Source of the DNA: Pseudopithomyces maydicus
Taxonomy: Eukaryota > Ascomycota > Dothideomycetes > Pleosporales > Didymosphaeriaceae
Assembly: GCA_026873275.1 (NCBI GenBank)
Contig: JANTUC010000003.1
Span: forward strand, 1,550,001-1,614,000
Direction of reading: 5' to 3'
Length of the DNA stretch: 64,000 nt
Shown here: piece by piece, positions 26,560 to 36,084 of the stretch
How positions within the stretch are numbered: the stretch's first letter is position 1
Layout of the letters: every line of letters begins with the position of its first letter
Translations under genes and position numbers: made by a program
Notes under the pieces: generated by a model
Database searches by the model: none
The model's input: the letters and a program-made list of their open reading frames with translations, nothing else
What the model was told of the DNA's origin: nothing

Positions 26560-26800
26560 AAAAATAGAATATAGCTTAATAAGCTAGCTTAAAAGTAAAA
26601 GATAAAAAAAGTAACTACTTTAGTATAGAACCCCTAAGCGAATAGTTTTATAGAATCTAATTATATCTCTATTATAAAGGCTTTAATAAAATTATAAAGA
26701 AAGTAAGTAGATAATCTTTCTATAATACTATTAATAAATAAAATATTAATTTATAAGTTTATTAGCTGCCCATCTATATAACTAATAATAAAATAGAATC
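26560..26800 (+). pseudogene. Integrase remnant of the large gypsy element
   Basis: The reading from 26638 gives ANSFIESNYISIIKALIKL and, after stops, a VDNLS stretch. This resembles the end of the gypsy integrase core, where the motif containing the catalytic Glu is followed by a helix and a Trp-Val-(D/E)-(H/N)-L sequence. It places integrase upstream of about 4.5 kb of unexplained sequence. Confidence 0.55.
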
Positions 26801-27299
26801 CTATTCTTCTAATAAAGCTAGAAATCCTAACCTAGTAAATACTCCTATAAAATTTAATATATAATAGGACATAATTACTAATTATATAAATAGCGCAGCT
26901 AAATATTTATAATAAAATTATTATAAAATTTAAAGAGCGCACGCGGAGAATACAATTTAAAAAAAAATACTAAAATATTTATTAAGAAATCCTTTACTAA
27001 AATATTAATATAAGGAATATAGTCCTACTGTAAAATTTACTTAAAGAGATAAATATATTTAAAAAATAAAAACTTAACCTAAAATAGCTAGGGCTATATA
27101 GGGTAGTTAAAATATACTAAAATTATAATTATTACTGCCTTGCTAAATTAAATAGAGTAAAGTTTTATATAATTATACTAAAATATAAGCTTAAAATATT
27201 CTATTAATTAGAAATAGACAACAACTCTATATTACTTTTAAGACTATAGGATAGCAACCTATATTATAATAAAAATTTAAAGGATATTTAGGAAATATA

Positions 27300-30200
27300 A
27301 TTATAAGTAATAAAGAATTAATATCTTTAAAATAGGAATTTTAAACTAATAGTGCTAAAATATTAATTATACCACCCTAATATTAGGATCCCCTATATAG
27401 ATATCTATAAAGATAACTATTTTAAGTATTTAAAAGAGGATAATTTAGGTATCTTATTAAATAAGAAGGAATAATAAGTAATAATAAATAATTTAATTAG
27501 TATTTTAGAATTAAAATTCTAGAGAAAAAAATTCGCTTTATAATTTAAAAGTTATAAAAAACTATAATAAAAAAGTTTATAAGAATTATAGGTATATAGG
27601 CGTAGAAAAATTCGAGTTTTAATAATATAATTAAGATAATAGTAGTAGAAATATTTAGTATTTTTATAGCTTAAAATAGCACTAGAGCGCACTAGTATAA
27701 TATACTAATTAATAAAATAATATATAAGTAACCTATTTACTATCTTATTAGATAATTTAATTTAATTAACTATACTAATTTATACTAAATTTTATTAATA
27801 TTATTAGCCTTTGCGTATTAATATATAGTGTAATTTAGTAATAGTATAAACTTATAAAATAAATATTTTTAAGTCAGCTTAGTAATAGACGGCGTTCTAA
27901 TTAATAGATTAAAAGATAAAGTAATATTTATAATATTAATAAACGGCTTAGCTAAATATAATAAATAAATAAAATAGCCTATAAATAATTATAAATAAAT
28001 ATACTACTGTATTATATAAGCGCAGCGTAAATGCGGAAGCCTTATAAATTAAAATTAAAAGATTAATAAAAATAGTAGTTAGGTATAAGCTAATAAAGGG
28101 ATATTAAATAATAAATTTAGTAGAAGAATAGTAAATTAGAAAATATATAAAAAGAGGGGTTAAATTAAAAAAGAGGGTTTATAAAACAGCGGTTAAAGAA
28201 TAAGATATTTTATTTATTTATAAATTAGGTAGCTATTAGGCAGTAATAAAGAATAAGTAGGGATATAAATAGAGACTAAAATTAAAAAAATAGTAAATAA
28301 AAAAGATTTTCCTATTATCTACTCTACTTTCTTTTATTTTATAAATTTATTAACTATCTTTATTAATACCCTAATTTTAATTATTTATTTTAAAGTGCTG
28401 ATTATCCTTAACATTTACTTAAAATTTTTAAAAAAATAATATATTAAAGATAAGTTAAAAAAGATAGCCTATAGGATAGAAAACTACTAAATAAATATTA
28501 CTTATAAGAAATACCTCTTTTATTATAATTATTATAGTATTAAGTTAAAACTAAGAGAGCCTTAAGGAGCGTACTACGCAGTTAGATAATAATTAATAGA
28601 TAATATTATAAAAATTTAATAATTTAACTAATTATTAATAATATATCCTACTAAGTAGAAACTTAACTATTAGTAATTATTTATATACTACTTATTAGTA
28701 GTTGCTAACTGCGCGTTAAAAGACTTATTAAGAAATCCTATATATATATAGTGATAATTTTATAAAATTTATTACTATTATTATAGCATTAAGAAGACAC
28801 ATTAAGTAGAATTAAAAAATAATTTAACTCTTTAAGGGACTCTTAGTATTAATAAAAATTTATTTATAAGTCTAGGACGTGTAGACCTTAGAGGAGAAGT
28901 ATATAAAAGAAATAATTAATATACTTAAAAGGGTAAAGGAGTATTAAGGCCTTAATTTAATTAATAATATTATATAATTTTACTCTTTATAATTATAGGT
29001 ATAGCGCGACGCTCTAATTAAACTATAATATATTACTTTATAAATTAAGAATTTAATAAGCGTTTATTAGCTTCTATCTACCTAAATTATATATTAACTA
29101 AATAAGAGTTAAACACTAGAATTTAAAGTTAATAAGATATAATATCTTATTACTATAAATATTTAAAAGATTAGAACTATTTTTATAATAATCTAAAAGA
29201 AGGCTAGTAAAGGTAAAATAAATAATTTTAATTAATTTAGAATTACACTTAACCTCTTAAACTTTTAATATATAAATAAATTATTATAGGACTTAAAGAA
29301 GCTAAAGGGATAGTAACTCTTTATAAAGAAGTTTAAAAATAGGTAATAGCTTTAATTTTATTTAAAAGATTTATCTTTACTTATTCTAATTAATCCTTAG
29401 AAAGAAAGGGAGCTTATAAAAATAAGTTTAAAATAAACCCCTCTTATTCCTTAAGCTAAGAATTTAATAAGCCCTTAAGTATTTATTATAGTAATTAACT
29501 TAATTTCGCCCTATACTACTTAAATAATAAAATAAGCTATAAAGTCTTTATAAAATTTATTTATAAGCCTAGCTAGAAAGCGCGTATAAAAAATTATTCT
29601 CTTTTATAAAGTATTAATGTCGCCTATAATAGAAGTAATACTAAACTACCTACTTATAATAGGCGCCCTTACCTTACCTATTTTATTTAATCTAGAAATA
29701 GTTAGTAATATAACTCTAATAATAAAGAATATATAGCTTTAGTTAATAAATACAGCAGAATTAGATATAAATAGACTTTTATAAAATATAGAAAGGCGTA
29801 ATATACTTAGATAGCTTTTATATAATACTTTAAAACCTCTTTTAGTTATTATTTATTAAGTTAGCATTAAATAGCGTAATAATTAAAAAAGGATAATATA
29901 TATGAAGTATTAGGTATCTAACTATATTAAAAGTGCCTATACTTTCTTTTTTAATAATATTGCGCAAGATTAAGAGGATAAATTAATAATATATAATTAT
30001 ATAGTATAAAAGGATATCTATTTTTATAAATATAAATAGCTAGATTAGTAGATAATATAATTTTTAAAAAAGGCTTTAAAGAAATAATTATATAAGAAAA
30101 CGCTAACCTATAATAAATAGATAAAACTACTTAGAGTATAATATAATATTTATTATATAGGAGTCTCTAGGGGGCTAAAATACCTAAAGTATAATATAAA

Positions 30201-31838
30201 ATAAGACTAAGTAATTTATTATAAGTATATAAAAATTATAACTAGTTTTATAGATTTAACTACCTAAGCTAAGAACTATATTACTATAATATATATTTTA
30301 TTAGTACTCTAAAGCTAGTTTTACTAATAGGATAATATAAAGGCAAGTATTATTACTTATATTCTTTAATAGTAGGGGGAGCGCAGATTTTATAAAATAA
30401 ATAATTTAATATTTTATTAATTTATACTAATAAAGATAATTATTATTATTAACTATCCTATAGTTACTAAGACACTAAGACTTATACTAATAATTTAATA
30501 GTTCTAAAATATAAGAATAATTATTTAAAATTACTTTAGCTAGGTGCTCTAAAATAATTAATTTAAGGAGATTCTAAATAAGTTATATAATATATATAAC
30601 TTCTACACTCGCCGGATTAATAAGAAATTAAATTTAAATTAATATTAAATTATATACTACTCTATTATCTAAACTATTATGCAAACTAATCTAAAATATT
30701 ATATTTTATATATAGTATTGCAAAAGCAGTATAAGTTAATTAATTACCCCTACTATACTAAGTTTATAAAGCTTAGAAATATAATATATTTCTATTATAT
30801 TAACCTAAATATTGCGTAAGCAGTATATAGTAATTTAAAAATAAAAATAATATAAAAATTAGTCTTATAAAATAATAAGGATAATAAGAACTGCACTAAA
30901 TTATTAAATAATTTTTATAAATATTTAGTAAAGTACTAATAATAGTAAGACTTTAAGAACCTATCCAAGTTAAGCTATATAAAGGTATAGAAAAATAAAA
31001 AGGACTTTCTATTTAAATAAAAGACTACTTATCTTAAGCTTAAATAGAAGAAATACCCTATTAAGGCTAAAATAATTTATATCTTAAATTTATACCTTCC
31101 CTATAGATTAACTAGTAATATAACTAAGTAATAATATATAATGCTACTATAATTTATTCGTGTCTAGAATAATGGATATATAATAAAGAATCTAAAAATA
31201 AATACCTATAAAAAAATTACACTTACCTATTAGTATCTAACTATAGCCCTATATACGCCCTTAGAATACTTAAATATATTTAAAAGTATTAAGTAGCTAT
31301 TTTTAGGTAATAATAGGCTAGTTCTTAAAAATATAATTATATAGGTATTAATTTATTAAGAGCTATAAAATAGTGCTTAGATAAAATAAGCTCTATATAA
31401 TTTACTTAAAAGAGAGGATTTTATAAAGAAGAAATAAAAAGAGGTAATATAAGCCTATTATAATAATATTACTACTTAAACTATCTAAGTATAGGAGATT
31501 TATAAAATAGCTAAAAAGAGAGCCTTTAAATTAAAATTTATTAAATAATATAAGCTACTAGATTAATTATACTTCTTTATTTATAAGTAATATACTAACT
31601 TAGCGGTATTTAAAACTAATTTTATTTAAAATAATATAATAATAGCTTTTATATAATAGTAGGGTACTACTAAGGAGGGTTAGAGTATATAAAAAGGGTT
31701 ATATAAGAAATAGCTATTGTACTCTTCTTAAAAAAGTAAAATTATTAATTAAATTAATATATTTATTATAATAGGAGGATCTAAGTTCTAGTCTTTTAAT
31801 TTTATAATAGGACTATAAAACAAAAAGTTTAAAAGAAT
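27300..31838 (+). other. Unexplained 4.5 kb between integrase remnant and 3' LTR
   Basis: The part next to the LTR (31640-31838 and about 800 bp upstream) also occurs in the second copy at 17215-18211, so at least that part belongs to the element and is not a private later insertion. Conceptual translation in 28500-31700 gives long stretches with protein-like residue patterns interrupted by stops, but no domain I can name. It may be an additional element-encoded gene, or a nested element whose ends are obscured. Confidence 0.4.
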
Positions 31839-32178
31839 TATACTATAAAAAGGTAGTCTCTCTATAGATAGATAATTTAATTAATTAATTATATAATATT
31901 AGGTAAAGCTTTAGTTAGTATATTTATTAAAAGAGATCTTTAATAGGAGGATTATTCTACCTTTATACCTTATAACTTAAATAAGAATAATAATAAGGCC
32001 TTTCTATTAAATAGTTTTAATTTATTATATATATTATATTAGTCTACTATACCTATATAGTAACTCCTTTAATTACTACTACTACAGGCGCCTAATATTC
32101 CTAGATTTCTCATTTTACTAGGGACGTCTGTAGGATCCTAATTAAAAATCCTTATACGCACCCAGCACTGCTTTATTA
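31839..32178 (+). repeat. 3' LTR (about 340 bp) of the large gypsy element
   Basis: Begins TATACTATAAAAAGGTAG, a G-to-A and C-to-T version of the 5' LTR start, and ends near CACTGCTTTATTA. Confidence 0.75.
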
Positions 32179-32748
32179 TATAGGTAATATATATATACTA
32201 TGCCTAAAGTTTAGTTAAATTAACTAAAAATTATATAAAAATTAATAAGTGTTAGTATAAATATTGTATTAAGAATAATAGAGGCGATTATACTTTAATA
32301 AGTATTATAAAATACGCGTTTCTTATATACCTTAACTAATAATAATAGGTGCTAACTAAAATAAATAGATATTTAAATTATTTATATATAATTTAGACTT
32401 AATATTATACTATAATTAATATAGTCTAAAGTCTAGTAATGTATAAGGCTAATCTAATAATTTAATAAATAAGTAAGAAGTTTACTTAGACTTAGCGCTA
32501 ATTTAATATAAAGTTTATAAATTATTATTAAGTTATAGTACACTTTAATACTTCTATAACTATAACTATTTAGGTCCTAACTACTAGCCTCTAATTTTTA
32601 GGTTTAATTTTAGCTAAGCAGCGTTATATTATTTTAATTTTAAAAATATTTCTATATTTTATAACTACTATTATAAGTTTATACTTATACTATATTTATA
32701 GCATATATTAAAATTTTTTAAAACTAATTATCTTGCGGCTGACAACGC

Positions 32749-32925
32749 CTATAATAATAATAATAATAATAATAATAAGAATAGCAGTAATAATAATAGT
32801 AATAATAATAATAAAGATAGCACTTATAGTAATAACAATAATAGTAATAGTAACGGCAATAATAATAATAATAATAAAAATAAGAATAGTAATAAGGGTA
32901 ATAGTAAGTAGGAGTAGGAGTAGAA
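32749..32925 (+). repeat. Imperfect AAT/AATAGT microsatellite
   Basis: Runs of AAT are interrupted by AGT, AAG and ACG triplets for about 175 bp. The 66-codon frame over it (almost all Ile and Val) is a product of the repeat, not a gene. Confidence 0.85.
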
Positions 32926-33479
32926 GAATATAAATAAAAAATAAAAAAAGTTTAAATAACTTATTAAAAAATTTAAGTAGCGCCAGACTAGCTATACCCT
33001 AATAATAAATATAAATAATATACCCTTCTAGTCTATCCTTTTTATTCTATTAGTAAAGGATATCTTTCTTTAAATAGGTAATATAGCGTCTAAAAGTAGA
33101 TATAGTATAAATAAAGTACTAGTCCCCTAAAAAAGTTTTAATAATTTTTTTAAATTTTATAGAGTAGTAGCTATAAAAATTAAGTTTAACTTAATAGGTA
33201 TATCTCTTATATATTTATAATACTCTTATTAGTTTTTTTATATATATAGATTTTTTACCTCTTTTAAAAATATTAATTAATTTATTTATATTTTTAAAAT
33301 CCGCCTCTAAAGTCTATAAGTTTGAAATTTTATTATAGCCTTTTTAATATAATAGGTATTATAGCTAGCCTTTTTTTATCTTTTTAATTAGGATCTTTTT
33401 TATCTTCTATATTTCTTCGCCTTTAGGAGTAACATCTAGTAGTTAGATATTATACTTTTTACTCTATCTAGATTTTTAG

Positions 33480-33484
33480 TATTC
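33480..33484 (+). repeat. Target-site duplication, left copy
   Basis: TATTC stands immediately before the 5' LTR and again at 40879-40883 immediately after the 3' LTR. A 5-bp duplication is usual for Ty3/gypsy integrases and fixes the element's ends. Confidence 0.95.
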
Positions 33485-33660
33485 TGTTACGATCACGACA
33501 AGAAACCGTAAGACAGCAGGAAAGAATTACATGCAGGACACCAGCGACCAAGGCAAAGGTGATGGTCAGCCATACGCTAGACAGCGGGGCCAGCTAGACG
33601 ACGCATCACGTGACCGTGATCCCGCCAAGAACGCGAGATCCCGGGAGCACCAGGTCTTGG

Positions 33661-33792
33661 CGGGAGCAGAGCAGTTGCTCCCGCTAAGAAGACAGGATTC
33701 ATGGGAGCAGAGCGATTGCTCCCGTCCGAAGGACAGGATCTACGGGAGCAAAGGGAGTTGCTCCCGCCAAGCAGACGGAACCTACGGGAGCA
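33661..33792 (+). repeat. Array of 41-bp units with GGGAGCA/TGCTCCC hairpins in U3
   Basis: CGGGAGCA or its near copy starts at 33661, 33702, 33743 and 33785, a spacing of 41, 41 and 42. Each of the first three is followed 7-8 nt after the motif by its complement TGCTCCC(G), giving three 7-8 bp stems. The same array lies in the 3' LTR, 6772 bp further on. Being upstream of the TATA box it could bind a regulator. Confidence 0.85.
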
Positions 33793-33832
33793 GACCGGTA
33801 GGTCCGGGGACAGCGAAGGATGGACAGAATGG

Positions 33833-33838
33833 TATATA
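33833..33838 (+). promoter_or_regulatory. TATA box of the LTR promoter
   Basis: TATATA at 33833-33838, between the U3 hairpins and the gag leader. Transcription would be expected some 30-40 bp downstream, near 33863-33873. That is where the sequence complementary to the primer-binding site lies. Confidence 0.65.
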
Positions 33839-34106
33839 GTCTGGGACGCTCTCTGTACATTTCCTATTCTTCGTAGTCAACTTCTTATGTATCTTCGCAT
33901 ACTCGCTCATAGCTAAATCGAAGCTCTTCTTTACAACCAAGGATCGTCAGCCTTCACAGAAGATAGTTGTCTTGCTCTCACCAGCAGGATAGGGATATTC
34001 GCACCATCAGTTGCCTAACCGTCACTCGACCACTGAATACCCGCAAGGCTCCTGAGAAGCCTACCTGCCCTCACACGGACCAGGTAAGTAGGAACCCCTT
34101 GTAACA

Positions 34107-34116
34107 CTTTGACTAC
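34107..34116 (+). other. Primer-binding region, probably self-primed
   Basis: The bases after the 5' LTR are CTTTGACTAC. They lack the TGG expected opposite a tRNA 3' CCA. TTGACTAC (34109-34116) is an exact complement of GTAGTCAA at 33873-33880, about 40 bp after the TATA box. Known: Tf1 of fission yeast and several fungal relatives prime with the 5' end of their own RNA. The same arrangement is inferred here. Confidence 0.55.
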
Positions 34117-34134
34117 CCAAAGGTTCGAGTCGAT

Positions 34135-36084
34135 ATGGCAACCCCAGCAAGCTCTACTGGCTCACGGGCTCCCGGTGGAAGCACCGCTTCCGGACCCACG
34201 ACGAACCCAGCAACGATGCTGGCGGCCCAAGCCGCGGAGATACAAGAACTCCGTGCACAGATGACGGCCCTAATGGCCACTGCGCAGGAACAGGCGCAAG
34301 CACTGCTTCAGGCCCAAGCGAGGCCCGCAGCAAAAGTACCCTTCAAAGTAGCTGAATGCTATGACGGAGGGAAGACCGGACTCAAGACGTTCCTCACCAA
34401 TATGGAATTATACTGCCGCTACAACAGCGAGATCTTCGGCACCGACCAGGCCAAAGTCTTAGCAGCAGGAATGCATATGAAAGGAAAAGCCGCCGAATGG
34501 CTCCGACCCCTCACCGACGATTACCTGGCTTACGAAGACAAACCGCATAAGTGGGACGACGCCACTAAGAAAGTCTTTGAATCCTGGGATGGGTTTAAGG
34601 AACAGATCGAAATCATGTTCGGGGAAGTCGACGAAGAAAAGAAGGCGGAACGACAAATACAACGCCTTAAACAAACCAAGTCCGCCAGCGAATATTCGTC
34701 GGAGTTCAAACAGTTACAAGCCAAGATAAACTGGGACGATGCCCCGCTCCAGGCTGCGTACTACAACGGACTGAAGGAATCAGTCAAGGACGAACTAACG
34801 CATCACGACCAACCAGACGACCTGGAGGAATTCATCAAATTAGCGGTCCGCATCGACAACAGGCTGTATGAACGATACCTGGAAAAGAAGGAGTCAGGAA
34901 GGCCAGTGTTCGGCCAGAAGGCCAACACGAAGAAAGCTCGTAACCACGACAAGCGAGACAAAGACGGGGATGTCGTAATGGCCGACAAAGCCCACGAAAA
35001 ACGACAATGGAAAAAGGGTAAGCGCAACCACAGAAACGATGGACTATCCGACAAAGAAAGACAGCGACGGTACGACGAAAAAGTCTGTCTAGGATGCGGA
35101 GAACCGGGACACTTCGTACGCGATTGTACCACAAAAAATAAGATCGAAGGGAAACGATCGCAAGTAATAAAGGTACGAATGGCCTCCATCACGAAAGAAG
35201 ATGGCGAGATCTCGGAGTCGGAACACGAGTCGCCACAAACACAGCTACGCTCAACCCTACAAGAAAAAGAGATTTGGGAACGGATGTCAAGGGACGTCTG
35301 CTGGCTATGCGGGAGCGGAATGCACCACGCCAGAGATTGCAGCAGAAGGGTCCGAATCTGCGGAAACACGTGTGAACAGACATTGGCACTCGCAGACCGA
35401 CACCAAGGAGCGGTTAATGACCCGTACGACCAAATCCGGATCCAGATCCAACACAAAAGCATCGAGTGGTATCTGTGCTATCGAGAAAAGTGCAGGACCC
35501 ACAACAAGATAAGGGATGACATCCAGCAGCGACCTGGAGACCCTACCCACAGATACGTCCGCCCAGAGGATTGCCAAATGGCAACATGCTACCAGCATAG
35601 TCAGGAAAATTGGGAAAAAACCCACCTTCAAAAAGGATGGACGGGGTGCTACGACGACACCTGCCAGATCCACTACAAGCACAAACACGCCGCAGGATGG
35701 TGGCCACAGGGCCCGATCCACGGATATACCTCAGGAGTAAGCATGTGCAACACCAATTGTGGAGTGAACCATGATACGGTACACCAAGATGTCACTCACT
35801 GGAAGGATTGCGAAAGGAAATGCTTTACGCACTGTTGCGCAAAAGAAGAGGACGCCGCAGACCCGTCCAGCGAAGAGCACCAAAGGATGGCTCTGGACGA
35901 ATGTGTGCTAGAAGGATGCGATTGGCACGGGCAGGACAACACCGAGAAAGAAAAGGAACGCCTAGACCAAGCCAGGGCTCATTTCGACAAGCTCTACGCA
36001 GGATGCGACCAAGAGCAAAACGCCGCTTACCTAGGGAGGAACCCGGAGGAACCAAGCGACGCCGACAGCGAGTCGGGAAACTAG
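34135..36084 (+). CDS. gag: Gag polyprotein with two CCHC zinc knuckles and extra Cys/His modules
   Basis: Structural protein of the retrotransposon particle, 649 residues; it binds the genomic RNA in cytoplasmic virus-like particles. Start: first ATG after the primer-binding region, 29 bp beyond the LTR. Residues 1-80 are Ala/Thr/Gln-rich. About 80-250 is the capsid-like retrotransposon gag region, rich in W, L and charged residues (for example KGKAAEWLRP). About 255-310 is very basic. CCHC knuckles are at C318-x2-C-x4-H-x4-C331 and C389-x2-C-x4-H-x4-C402. Beyond these are at least four further C-x(3-5)-C-x(2-3)-H units, the clearest at C448-x4-C453-x2-H456 and in GWTGCYDDTCQIH. The tail is acidic. 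The stop at 36082 directly follows a slippery heptamer, so most ribosomes should release Gag and a minority continue into Pol. The long Cys/His-rich C-terminal third is the unusual part; a further nucleic-acid-binding role is inferred. Confidence 0.95.
   Translation: MATPASSTGSRAPGGSTASGPTTNPATMLAAQAAEIQELRAQMTALMATAQEQAQALLQAQARPAAKVPFKVAECYDGGKTGLKTFLTNMELYCRYNSEIFGTDQAKVLAAGMHMKGKAAEWLRPLTDDYLAYEDKPHKWDDATKKVFESWDGFKEQIEIMFGEVDEEKKAERQIQRLKQTKSASEYSSEFKQLQAKINWDDAPLQAAYYNGLKESVKDELTHHDQPDDLEEFIKLAVRIDNRLYERYLEKKESGRPVFGQKANTKKARNHDKRDKDGDVVMADKAHEKRQWKKGKRNHRNDGLSDKERQRRYDEKVCLGCGEPGHFVRDCTTKNKIEGKRSQVIKVRMASITKEDGEISESEHESPQTQLRSTLQEKEIWERMSRDVCWLCGSGMHHARDCSRRVRICGNTCEQTLALADRHQGAVNDPYDQIRIQIQHKSIEWYLCYREKCRTHNKIRDDIQQRPGDPTHRYVRPEDCQMATCYQHSQENWEKTHLQKGWTGCYDDTCQIHYKHKHAAGWWPQGPIHGYTSGVSMCNTNCGVNHDTVHQDVTHWKDCERKCFTHCCAKEEDAADPSSEEHQRMALDECVLEGCDWHGQDNTEKEKERLDQARAHFDKLYAGCDQEQNAAYLGRNPEEPSDADSESGN
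36075..36081 (+). promoter_or_regulatory. -1 ribosomal frameshift site GGGAAAC
   Basis: In the gag frame the sequence reads TCG GGA AAC TAG, so G GGA AAC has the X-XXY-YYZ form with the gag stop codon next. A one-base backward slip gives GGG AAA CTA GTG CGC, which enters the pol frame exactly. The pol frame is -1 to gag throughout. This explains how Pol, which has no convincing start codon of its own, is made. Confidence 0.9.

Larger units (their letters stand above)
19737..32178 (+). mobile_element. Large (12.4 kb) RIP-degraded Ty3/gypsy LTR retrotransposon
   Basis: Seen: two LTRs of about 340 bp in direct orientation (19737-20076 and 31839-32178) align end to end. The 3' LTR is the strongly mutated version: its first 15 bases read TATACTATAAAAAGG against TGTACCGTGGGGAGG in the 5' LTR. 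Between them the plus strand carries an RT catalytic box reading FINN (24967-24978) and an integrase C-terminal stretch beginning ANSFIES (26638-26658), where gypsy integrases have an A-N-G-x-x-E-R motif. ATTAT stands at both outer edges (19732-19736 and 32175-32179), compatible with a target duplication, although this makes the exact LTR end ambiguous by a few bases. Known: gypsy order is gag, protease, RT, RNase H, integrase. Odd: about 4.5 kb follows the integrase region. All frames are broken. Confidence 0.82.
32179..33484. other. AT-rich debris upstream of the intact retrotransposon
   Basis: No gene is recognised. It probably belongs with the RIP-mutated sequence that resumes at 40884, because the intact element split one AT-rich block. 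It contains the AAT microsatellite. Confidence 0.45.
33485..34106 (+). repeat. 5' LTR (622 bp)
   Basis: Begins TGTTACGATCACG and ends CCCCTTGTAACA. It reads the same as 40257-40878 throughout my comparison. U3 holds a hairpin array and a TATA box. U5 contains a perfect fungal splice-donor sequence (CAG then GTAAGT, 34081-34089). Confidence 0.96.

Noticed and set aside
32733..32933. 66-codon open frame, almost all Ile/Val
   Set aside because: It is the translation of an AAT-type microsatellite.
33531..33839. 102-codon frame in the LTR, repeated in the 3' LTR
   Set aside because: It lies in U3 over the hairpin array, upstream of the TATA box, and has no domain.
34122..34131. GGTTCGAGTC, resembling a tRNA T-loop
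   Set aside because: It has no acceptor or anticodon arms around it, and a tRNA primer site would need the complementary strand.
34803..35462. 219-codon minus-strand frame over gag
   Set aside because: Its Ser/Cys/Arg-rich composition mirrors the gag codons. No promoter or domain was seen, unlike the antisense frame over the pol tail.
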